A stretch of DNA of 8,083 nt from Accumulibacter sp031732815 (lineage in GTDB: Bacteria > Pseudomonadota > Gammaproteobacteria > Burkholderiales > Rhodocyclaceae). Where the stretch lies: positions 1 to 8,083 of the forward strand of contig NZ_JAVMKF010000048.1 in assembly GCF_031732815.1 (NCBI RefSeq). The letters are read 5' to 3'. The first letter of the stretch is position 1; every line of letters begins with the position of its first letter. The notes under the pieces are model-generated. The model was not told the origin of the DNA. It saw only the letters and a program-made list of their open reading frames with translations, and did not search any database. Position numbers and translations under genes: made by a program. Shown here in pieces: positions 1 through 5,348 of this stretch.

Positions 1-210
1 ATTGATCTCCACGTTAAGAAGACACGCTGTCCGCGATATAGGTTCCCTCGGCATTGCCCTGCGGCGCGGGCAACTACTTGGAAGAAACGACAAGGCGGGA
101 GAATGGCGTTGCCTAACATGGATGGTGATAACTGCACGACTCCATTCCCGAATTTTCCATGACGCGGAGTTGCCCATTCGATGTCAGTACTTTTCCTGAT
201 GAATGATCTC

Positions 211-240
211 CGCTCAGAACCGCACTGAACCGTACTGAAC
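211..240. repeat. Three tandem 10-bp direct repeats
   Basis: Three consecutive 10-mers read CGCTCAGAAC, CGCACTGAAC and CGTACTGAAC. Units 2 and 3 differ at one base; unit 1 differs from unit 2 at two bases. The period of one DNA helical turn and the position just ahead of a possible -10 box would suit a transcription-factor site, but this is inference. A chance duplication is also possible. Confidence 0.5.
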
Positions 241-253
241 TTGTCCAATCCAT

Positions 254-259
254 TACAAT
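254..259 (+). promoter_or_regulatory. Possible -10 box for the stress-protein gene
   Basis: TACAAT matches the sigma-70 -10 consensus at five of six bases and lies 54 bases ahead of the start codon at 313. No good -35 box is found 16-18 bases upstream, where the tandem 10-bp repeats lie instead. If this is a promoter, it would depend on an activator. Confidence 0.25.
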
Positions 260-312
260 CAGACCAAGCATATGGATTTTGATGACCCTGCGTTGCCCAA
301 CCGGAAAAGGTA

Positions 313-1218
313 ATGATGTCGCCCTCAACCACTTTGACCGTTGATTCAAGCGCCGCTCCGATAGTCGTTGCCACCGACTTCTCCGATGGCGCTGCAGTAT
401 CTGTTGAGCGCGCCGCAGGCCTCGCCTCCGGACTTCATAGGCAGTTGCATGTACTACACGTTTTCAACGACAGCATCTGGGCAACTGTCGCCAGCCTTTA
501 CAACACCTCCCACTGGCAGGGCGAAGACCCCGTTTTAGCGACACGCCGCCGATTGTCGGAGATAGTGGCCGATCTTGCTTCTCGACACAGTATCGAAGCT
601 TTCGCGGATTCGGCGACCGGATCGGCAGCAGAGGAAATTTCCCGATTTGTAAAGGAAAAGGGAGCTCATCTGCTCGTCGTAGGCAAGCAAGGAGAGCATT
701 GGATAGCCGACGCAGTTCTTGGCGAGACCGCACTCAAGTTGGTCAAGCATGCCGGGGTACCTGTGCTGGTCGCAAACGACAAGCCGCGCCGAGAAATGCT
801 GCGCGTACTCGTAGCAACTGACTATTCAGAGAATGCGCTGCGTGCTGCAAATACTGCACGCAAGCTTTTTCCAAATGCGCATTTGCGACTCCTCAATGCC
901 TATAAGGTTACTTTTGAGAGTCGCATGCGACTTGCTGGCGCCAATGACCAGGATATAGAGAGATACAGACTGATCGAGCGAGGACGTGCCGAGCAGGGCA
1001 TGCAGGATTTTCTCTCCAAGCTCGAAGGTGGAGAGGAATTCGCCTCAAGCCTTACGCACGGGTTCCCTGCCTCTTCAGTGCTGGAAGCTGCAGCTGTCGA
1101 CATTGACCTCATCGTCGTCGGCCGACACAGCGGAAGTGCGATTGAAGAACGTCTTCTCGGCAGTGTGACGCGCAATGTCCTGTATCACGCCAACTGCGAC
1201 GTACTTTTGGTTCCATGA
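313..1218 (+). CDS. Universal stress protein, tandem two-domain (UspA family)
   Basis: A 301-residue cytoplasmic protein made of two Usp domains in tandem, about residues 16-154 and 163-301. Each opens with the family's first strand (IVVATDFSD at 17-25; RVLVATDYSE at 164-173) and ends with VVG...VPVLVA or VVG...CDVLLVP. The nucleotide-binding loop pattern G-2x-G-9x-G(S/T) is seen in domain 1 as G124, G127 and G137, but followed by Glu138 instead of Ser/Thr. In domain 2 it is G270-2x-S273-9x-G283-S284. Domain 2 therefore looks the more typical ATP-binding half. Two-domain Usp proteins are linked to survival under stress, respiration arrest or low oxygen; the exact role here is unknown. A GGAAAAGG at 303-310 supports either ATG 313 or the adjacent in-frame ATG 316. 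The gene stands apart from the operon downstream (118-bp gap) and is visibly less GC-rich. Confidence 0.93.
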   Translation: MMSPSTTLTVDSSAAPIVVATDFSDGAAVSVERAAGLASGLHRQLHVLHVFNDSIWATVASLYNTSHWQGEDPVLATRRRLSEIVADLASRHSIEAFADSATGSAAEEISRFVKEKGAHLLVVGKQGEHWIADAVLGETALKLVKHAGVPVLVANDKPRREMLRVLVATDYSENALRAANTARKLFPNAHLRLLNAYKVTFESRMRLAGANDQDIERYRLIERGRAEQGMQDFLSKLEGGEEFASSLTHGFPASSVLEAAAVDIDLIVVGRHSGSAIEERLLGSVTRNVLYHANCDVLLVP

Positions 1219-1320
1219 CCCAGCGAAATCTTCTTTCTCCGAGAACACGCATGGTCAGCGTGGTCAATGAATCCGGAACCAATCACTCAAGCACCCCAGT
1301 TGCCTGCCTGTTCCTTTCGT

Positions 1321-1325
1321 GGGAG
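1321..1325 (+). promoter_or_regulatory. Ribosome-binding site deciding the mnhE start
   Basis: GGGAG lies 11 bases before ATG 1337. It sits inside the longer frame that begins with GTG 1319, which argues against that GTG being the true start. Confidence 0.5.
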
Positions 1326-1336
1326 CTACCCAGCGC

Positions 1337-1807
1337 ATGATGCTGCCAGCCGCCCTTCGCCGCGGCGCAGGCTTCGCGTTCCTCTGGTTGCTTTTTTCCG
1401 AAGGCAATCTTGACGCCGTGTGGCTTGGCGCCATTGCCGTGATTCTCGCTACTGCAGCAAGTCTCCGGCTGATGCCGCCGCGCCACTATCTGCGCCCACG
1501 GGCGGTGCTTGCCTTTGCCTTTTTCTTTCTGCGCAATTCCGTTGTCAGCGGATTGCAGGTGGCACTCCTTGCGCTCGATCCAGGTCGCCATCCTCGCCCG
1601 CGTTGCATCGATGTGATGCTGACGCTACCCGAGGGCGCGCCGCGCTTGATCGTCGCCGGTGCTCTAGGCCTGATGCCGGGCACGCTCAGCGTACGCCTCG
1701 ATGGAGCCATGCTGCATGTGCACGCCATCGATGCCGACATTCCGGTCGCCGCCGAAGCGGCAGCACTCGAAGCACAGGTCGCGCGCATGATCGGGGTAGC
1801 ACCATGA
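1337..1807 (+). CDS. mnhE: Na+/H+ antiporter subunit E (MnhE/MrpE)
   Basis: A 156-residue inner-membrane protein with the usual size and layout of MrpE: N-terminal membrane segments (about residues 10-47 and 55-80), then a soluble C-terminal domain. The family signature is LMPGTLSV at 112-119, followed by LHVHAID at 126-132; SVVSGLQVA at 68-76 is also typical. MrpE is needed for full antiport activity of the complex but is not one of the proton-pumping subunits. I chose ATG 1337 because GGGAG at 1321-1325 is a suitable ribosome-binding site 11 bases upstream. A GTG at 1319 is in frame but overlaps that site, and ATG 1340 is also possible. It is the first gene of the antiporter operon, and its TGA overlaps the next start as ATGA. 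No clear promoter is visible in the 118-bp gap before it. Confidence 0.92.
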   Translation: MMLPAALRRGAGFAFLWLLFSEGNLDAVWLGAIAVILATAASLRLMPPRHYLRPRAVLAFAFFFLRNSVVSGLQVALLALDPGRHPRPRCIDVMLTLPEGAPRLIVAGALGLMPGTLSVRLDGAMLHVHAIDADIPVAAEAAALEAQVARMIGVAP

Positions 1808-2091
1808 CCGGTCTCGAACTGCCGATCGCGCTGTTTCTGCTCGTCAACCTCGCGGCATCCCTATGGCGCGTGCTGCGCGGCCCCGGTGATGCCAACCGCC
1901 TGCTTGCAGCGCTGCTCTTCGGCAGTACGGGCGTCGGCGTATTGGTGCTGCTCGCCTTCGCCGGCGAGCGCGCGCTGACGCCATTCCTCGATGTAGCCCT
2001 GACGCTCGCGCTGCTTGCCGCGATCACCGCCATCGCCTTCGCGCAACGTGCCTGGAGGCGTGCCAGCGCTGCGGAGGGTCACGATGATTGA
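1804..2091 (+). CDS. mnhF: Na+/H+ antiporter subunit F (MnhF/MrpF)
   Basis: A 95-residue protein with three predicted membrane helices (about residues 5-22, 33-52 and 60-80), the standard MrpF length. The signature region after helix 1 reads RVLRGPGDANRLLA (22-35), and helix 3 is LDVALTLALLAAITAIAFA (62-80), both recognisable as MrpF. In classical MrpF the loop reads GP..ADRVVALD; here the two acidic positions are Asn31 and a Leu, a noticeable departure. The gene starts on the ATGA shared with mnhE and overlaps mnhG by 8 bases, so translation is probably coupled. It works as a small structural or ion-path subunit of the Mrp complex. Confidence 0.93.
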   Translation: MTGLELPIALFLLVNLAASLWRVLRGPGDANRLLAALLFGSTGVGVLVLLAFAGERALTPFLDVALTLALLAAITAIAFAQRAWRRASAAEGHDD

Positions 2092-2437
2092 GATCCTGAG
2101 TGGCAGCCTGCTGCTGGCCGGTGCCTTTTTCTATCTGGCAGGTACGGTCGGCCTGCTGCGCTTTCCCGACCTGTACACACGGCTGCATGCCCTTGCCAAA
2201 GTCGACAACCTCGGGCTGGGTTGCATTGTTGTCGGCCTCGCGCTGCAGGCCGAAAGCATTGCCGTCGCCCTCAAACTGCTGCTCATCTGGCCGCTGGCGC
2301 TGGTGGCGAGTGCCGCAATCGGCTACGTCATCGCCCGCCGGGCCGACACTCTCGGCATCGCGCCATGGCGGGGCGATACCGAAAGTGTCGGCCCGGCGGC
2401 AGCGACGGAAGGCACCAACAAGCGGGGCGACACATGA
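2084..2437 (+). CDS. mnhG: Na+/H+ antiporter subunit G (MnhG/MrpG)
   Basis: A 117-residue inner-membrane protein with three helices (about residues 5-24, 42-58 and 64-84). The family hallmark is unmistakable: GLLRFPDLYTRLHALAKVDN at 23-42, directly followed by LG. GGAGGG at 2073-2078 gives a strong ribosome-binding site 5 bases ahead of ATG 2084, inside the end of mnhF. The conserved core ends near residue 85. The remaining hydrophilic tail (about 84-106) is encoded almost entirely by a long inverted repeat, which suggests a palindromic element was incorporated in frame. The stop overlaps the next gene as ATGA. Confidence 0.94.
   Translation: MIEILSGSLLLAGAFFYLAGTVGLLRFPDLYTRLHALAKVDNLGLGCIVVGLALQAESIAVALKLLLIWPLALVASAAIGYVIARRADTLGIAPWRGDTESVGPAAATEGTNKRGDT
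2335..2399. repeat. Long near-perfect inverted repeat inside mnhG
   Basis: Bases 2335-2355 pair with 2379-2399: 21 positions with one mismatch (C2351 against A2383). Pairing continues inward (2357-2361 with 2373-2377, then 2363-2364 with 2370-2371) to a 5-base loop at 2365-2369. In all, 27 of 30 positions pair across 65 bases. The arms contain GCCGACACT and its complement AGTGTCGGC. It codes for residues 84-106 of MnhG, outside the conserved core. I see no second copy in this window. It resembles a dispersed palindromic (REP-like) element; an mRNA processing or stabilising hairpin between operon modules is an alternative. Confidence 0.85.
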
Positions 2438-2712
2438 GCGCCGCTTTGGCCTTCGACCTGCTGCTCGTCGCGCTGCTCCTGCTCGCTGCCTTGCGTGCGA
2501 TGACAACGCCGCGCCTTGGTCAGGCGCTGCTTGCTTTCGTCGTCTTCGGCCTTCTGATGGCCTTGGCCTGGGTGCGGCTCGATGCGCCGGATATCGCGCT
2601 CGCCGAGGCAGCCGTCGGTGCGGGGCTTTCCGGCGTGCTGCTGTTCGATGCGTGGCGTGCGCTGCGTGGCGAGCCGCCGGATGAGGCATCCACCGCGGAG
2701 CACACGCGATGA
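2434..2712 (+). CDS. DUF4040 / MbhD-like antiporter subunit (MnhA C-terminal piece)
   Basis: A 92-residue protein with about three membrane helices (5-22, 30-47 and 55-75). The segment AFVVFGLLMALAWVRLDAPD (34-53), followed by IALAEAAVGAGLSGVLLF (54-71), is the DUF4040/MbhD pattern. In classical Mrp systems this domain belongs to the C-terminal part of the large MnhA protein. In Mbh and Mbx complexes it is a separate subunit at this same place in the operon, between the G-type and E/B-type subunits. The APD and the Glu at residue 58 are the expected conserved acidic positions in the membrane. It overlaps both neighbours by ATGA. A stand-alone DUF4040 gene points to an Mbh-style antiporter layout. 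Confidence 0.87.
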   Translation: MSAALAFDLLLVALLLLAALRAMTTPRLGQALLAFVVFGLLMALAWVRLDAPDIALAEAAVGAGLSGVLLFDAWRALRGEPPDEASTAEHTR

Positions 2713-3395
2713 AACGTCTCGTCACGCTCTCTGCCGCAGCCATTTTCGCCGCCTTGCTCATCGACGTGCTGCTCGACCTGCCGGCGGCCGCGCTTGACCT
2801 GCGGGCCCTGCTTGCCGAGGCGATGCCAGCGAGCGGAGTTGCCCACCCAGTTACCGCTGTTCTGCTCAATACGCGCGGCTATGACACCTTGCTCGAAATT
2901 GCCGTGCTGCTCGTCGCGCTGCTCGGCGTCGTCATTTCCAGCGCGCGTACCAACCTTTCGAGTGATCCCGGCCGGACGCCAGCATCTCATGTCGCGATCG
3001 ATGCCGACCCAATGGTATCGGCGCTGGCCCGACTGGTGACGCCGCTGGCCGTGATCTTCGCCATCTATGTGTTGTGGGCTGGCGCACACAGGCCAGGTGG
3101 CGCCTTCCAGGCCGCCGCCATACTTGCGGCGGCGCTCGTGCTGCTGCACTTTGCGCGCATCGTGCCGGCTTGCACCGCCCCCTCGTGCCGCCTTCGCGTC
3201 GCTGCCGTCGCCGGGTTTGCCATCTTTCTCGTCATCGCCGCAATACCGCTCGCCGGTGGTGCGCTGCTGCAGTATCCGCCGGCCGCCGCCGGCCTGCTCA
3301 TCCTTGCCATCGAGAGCGGGCTGACGGTGTCGCTGGCACTCGTTCTCGCCGGACTCTTCCTGCTGCTCGCCGACGATGCCGGAGGCCGGCAATGA
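2709..3395 (+). CDS. mnhB: Na+/H+ antiporter subunit B (MnhB/MrpB) with MbhE-like N-terminus
   Basis: A 228-residue inner-membrane protein with two parts. Residues about 1-80 resemble MbhE, the last piece of classical MnhA: VTAVLLNTRGYDTLLEIAVL (48-67), with Asp59 and Glu63 at the positions expected to be acidic. Residues about 105-222 are the MrpB domain: LVTPLAVIFAIYVLWAGAH (109-127), then RPGGAFQAAAI (128-138), which corresponds to the family's G-H-N-x-P-G-G-G-F signature, here relaxed to G-A-H-R-P-G-G-A-F. The last helix carries IESGLTVSLALVL (201-213). A GGAG at 2697-2700 precedes the start, and the ATG shares ATGA with the previous stop. The fusion makes the protein longer than a typical MrpB (about 140 residues). 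Confidence 0.9.
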   Translation: MKRLVTLSAAAIFAALLIDVLLDLPAAALDLRALLAEAMPASGVAHPVTAVLLNTRGYDTLLEIAVLLVALLGVVISSARTNLSSDPGRTPASHVAIDADPMVSALARLVTPLAVIFAIYVLWAGAHRPGGAFQAAAILAAALVLLHFARIVPACTAPSCRLRVAAVAGFAIFLVIAAIPLAGGALLQYPPAAAGLLILAIESGLTVSLALVLAGLFLLLADDAGGRQ

Positions 3396-3763
3396 GCGGC
3401 GCGCTGCTCTATGCGATTGCCGGTGTGCTGCTCTTTGCGGCGGGCGCGGCCGGTGTCGTCCTGCTCGACCACCTGCTGCGCCGGGTACTCGCCTTCAACA
3501 TCATGGGCAGCGGTGCCTGCCTGGTGCTGGTCGGCCTCGCCCAGCGCAATGGCATCCCCGATCCGGTGCCGCAGGCGATGGTGCTCACCGGCATCGTCGT
3601 AGCCGTGGCCGCCACCGGACTAGCGCTGGCGCTGATCCGTCGTCTGCACGCGCAGACGGGGCATGCGGACGGGAAGACGGAAGAGGAAAGGGTGAAGGGT
3701 GAAACCGGCGCCGGTTGTTCGCTTCCGGCGTCGCATTCCGTCGCCGGGCGGGGCGATGACTGA
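3392..3763 (+). CDS. mnhC: Na+/H+ antiporter subunit C (MnhC/MrpC, NuoK-like)
   Basis: A 123-residue protein, homologous to the NuoK subunit of complex I. It has three membrane helices in the first 85 residues. Diagnostic segments are NIMGSGACLVLVGLA (36-50) and DPVPQAMVLTGIVVAVAATG (57-76). GGAGG at 3381-3385 is a good ribosome-binding site for ATG 3392, and the start shares ATGA with the mnhB stop. Residues about 86-123 form an unusual hydrophilic tail encoded by purine-rich repeat sequence and a 14-bp palindrome; I see no family motif in it. The gene overlaps mnhD by 8 bases. Confidence 0.92.
   Translation: MSGALLYAIAGVLLFAAGAAGVVLLDHLLRRVLAFNIMGSGACLVLVGLAQRNGIPDPVPQAMVLTGIVVAVAATGLALALIRRLHAQTGHADGKTEEERVKGETGAGCSLPASHSVAGRGDD
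3671..3704. repeat. Purine-rich tract with GGGTGAA repeats in the mnhC tail
   Basis: Apart from a few pyrimidines, this strand is all A and G, and it ends with two GGGTGAA units (3690-3696 and 3697-3703). It codes for the hydrophilic end of MnhC and looks unlike the balanced GC-rich coding sequence around it. Such GGTGAA-type low-complexity repeats are usually intergenic, so the tract may be former spacer that became coding. Confidence 0.5.
3703..3716. repeat. 14-bp perfect palindrome
   Basis: AACCGGCGCCGGTT is identical to its own reverse complement and directly follows the purine-rich tract in the variable tail of mnhC, about 40 bases before the mnhD start. With no loop it is a poor hairpin, but it could be a protein site or a remnant of an element. 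Confidence 0.55.
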
Positions 3764-5348
3764 GCGCCTCGCAATGCTGGCGCCGCTCGCGCTGCCGCTG
3801 CTGATCCTGCTGCCGCTCGCGTGGGCAGCCTTGGCCTTCGTGCTGGGCACCGGGCGTGGCAGCCGTCTGGCGATTGCGGCGGCGGCCGTGCAACTGATGC
3901 TCGCCTTCGCGCTGGCGTCCGCCGTGATGGATGGCGGCCCGCTGCACCATGCGGCCGGCGGCTGGGGCGCGCCACTCGGCATCGACCTTGTCGCCGACGG
4001 ACTTGCAGCGGCGATGCTGCTTTTGACGCAGGCGGTGGCGCTGCCGCTGTTCATCTTCGCGCGCGGCTATTTTCATCAGGACGGCGCGCGTCCGGATGCG
4101 GCCGGTCATCATTTCTGGCCGCTGGCCGGCTTCCTTGTCGCAGGCATGAACGCGCTCTATCTTTCGGAAGACATTTTCAATCTCTACGTAACCCTCGAAC
4201 TGGTCGGGCTGGCGGCCGTCGGGTTGGTGGCCAGCGGCGGAGGCGCGGCGCAGACGGCGGCAGCATTGCGCTACCTGTTTGCGGCCCTGCTCGGTTCCGG
4301 AGCCTATCTGCTGGGCGTGGCCTTGCTCTATGGCGCCTTCGGCAGCGTCTCGATGGCGACGCTGACGCCGCTCATCGCCGGCGCGAGTGCGTCAGCGGGT
4401 GCGGGGGCAAGCGAAGTGGCGCTGATCGCGGCGCTGCTCATGATGGCAGGGTTGCTGATGAAGAGCGCGCTCTTTCCCTTCCACTTCTGGCTCCCGCCGG
4501 CGCATGGCGGCGCGCCGGCACCGGTTTCGGCGCTGCTCTCCGCGCTGGTAGTCAAGGCCTCGATCTATCTCGTGCTGCGTCTATGGCTGGGCCCGCTGGC
4601 GCCGCTGCTGACCCCGCTGGCGTGGTTGCCGACGCTGCTCGGCACAGCCGCGATCCTTTGGGGTTCCTGGCGGGCCATCCACGCCGAACGGCTGAAGTTG
4701 CTGGTGGCCTATTCGACGGTGGCGCAACTTGGCTATCTCTTCCTCGCGTTGCCGCTTGTCGGCGTGGGCAGCACCGGTGCAAGTGCCAGCGCCATCCTAA
4801 CCCTGCAGGCACTCGCGCACGGACTCGGCAAGGCGGCGATGTTCGCCGCCGCTGGCATCATCATCCACGCCACCGGTCGCGATCGCGTCGATGACGTGGC
4901 CGGCATCGCCGAACGCCTGCCGCTGACCCTGTTCACCTTTGCCCTCGCCGGCGTCTCGCTGATGGGCTTGCCGCCCTCCGGTGGCTTTCTCGCCAAGTGG
5001 CTGCTGATCGATCTGGCGATGGCACGCGGACACTGGCCGCTGGTCGCGGTGATCCTCGCCGGGGGGCTGCTCGCGGCGATCTATATCTTCAGGGTGCTGC
5101 GACTGGCCTTCCTCAATTTGCCGGAAGCGGTAATCGAGGCCGAACATCACAAGGCGCGCGTGGTGCCGCGCAGCGCTGAGTGGATGGCCTTTACGCTAGC
5201 GGCAGCGAGCGTGCTGCTCGGTCTGTTCGGTGGCCTGCCACTGCTGCAACTGGTCGACGGCGTGGGAGCGGGAGAGGGCGTGACTTCGGGCGTGACTTCG
5301 GGCTTGGTGCCGGGCTTGACGTCAGGCGCGGTAGTAGGCGCACCATGA
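3756..5348 (+). CDS. mnhD: Na+/H+ antiporter subunit D (MnhD/MrpD), proton-conducting
   Basis: A 530-residue polytopic inner-membrane protein of the NuoL/M/N family, one of two ion-translocating subunits in this operon. The key charged residues of the family line up: Glu148 in YVTLELVG (helix 5), Lys236 in LLMKSALFPFHFWLPPAHGG (helix 7), Lys267 in ALVVKAS (helix 8), His355 in ALAHGLGKAAMF, and Lys414 in GGFLAKWLL (helix 12). I chose ATG 3756, which overlaps the mnhC stop by 8 bases; a GTG at 3699 would add 19 hydrophilic residues unlike the family, and ATG 3774 is a further in-frame option. The ribosome-binding site is weak, so coupling to mnhC translation is likely. The C-terminal tail (about 501-530) is low-complexity and made of VTSG-type repeats. 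Confidence 0.94.
   Translation: MTERLAMLAPLALPLLILLPLAWAALAFVLGTGRGSRLAIAAAAVQLMLAFALASAVMDGGPLHHAAGGWGAPLGIDLVADGLAAAMLLLTQAVALPLFIFARGYFHQDGARPDAAGHHFWPLAGFLVAGMNALYLSEDIFNLYVTLELVGLAAVGLVASGGGAAQTAAALRYLFAALLGSGAYLLGVALLYGAFGSVSMATLTPLIAGASASAGAGASEVALIAALLMMAGLLMKSALFPFHFWLPPAHGGAPAPVSALLSALVVKASIYLVLRLWLGPLAPLLTPLAWLPTLLGTAAILWGSWRAIHAERLKLLVAYSTVAQLGYLFLALPLVGVGSTGASASAILTLQALAHGLGKAAMFAAAGIIIHATGRDRVDDVAGIAERLPLTLFTFALAGVSLMGLPPSGGFLAKWLLIDLAMARGHWPLVAVILAGGLLAAIYIFRVLRLAFLNLPEAVIEAEHHKARVVPRSAEWMAFTLAAASVLLGLFGGLPLLQLVDGVGAGEGVTSGVTSGLVPGLTSGAVVGAP
5280..5327. repeat. Four 12-bp tandem units in the mnhD 3' end
   Basis: Four successive 12-base units encode VTSG, VTSG, LVPG and LTSG. 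The first two units (5280-5291 and 5292-5303) are identical at the base level (GTGACTTCGGGC); the last two are diverged. They lie in the tail after the last membrane helix and end just before the overlap with the next gene. Confidence 0.75.

Larger units (their letters stand above)
1..312. other. Upstream region without a supported gene
   Basis: No reading frame here looks like a protein I recognise. A 65-codon frame from a TTG at position 2 to 199 has no ribosome-binding site in view and no family motif; it could at most be the tail of something starting left of the window. The region is less GC-rich than the antiporter operon and probably holds the promoter of the stress-protein gene. The only structure I see is the set of three 10-bp repeats at 211-240, followed by a TACAAT hexamer at 254-259. 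Confidence 0.5.

Noticed and set aside
2..17. Possible FNR-type box (TTGAT-CTCC-ACGTT)
   Set aside because: Only the first half-site matches; the second half departs strongly from ATCAA, and it lies far from the stress-protein start.
2..199. A 65-codon open frame at the window's left edge
   Set aside because: It has a TTG start with no ribosome-binding site in view, no recognisable motif and no family-like composition.
1246..1262. Hairpin CACGC/GCGTG after the stress-protein gene as a terminator
   Set aside because: The stem is only 5 bp with a 7-base loop and no following T-run.
2024..2869. A 281-codon open frame on the minus strand across mnhG, the DUF4040 gene and mnhB
   Set aside because: It is low-complexity and Arg/Ala-rich, opposite three genes with clear family signatures. 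Its resemblance to the MnhG tail comes from the palindrome at 2335-2399. It is a shadow of GC-rich coding sequence.
3699..3755. Earlier GTG start for mnhD
   Set aside because: It would add 19 hydrophilic, arginine-rich residues encoded by the repeat-bearing mnhC tail. ATG 3756 fits the family N-terminus and the operon's overlap pattern.
3821..4894. A 357-codon + frame inside mnhD, and similar long frames inside the other antiporter genes
   Set aside because: They are Arg/Gly-rich shadow frames, while the mnhD frame carries all the conserved membrane motifs.
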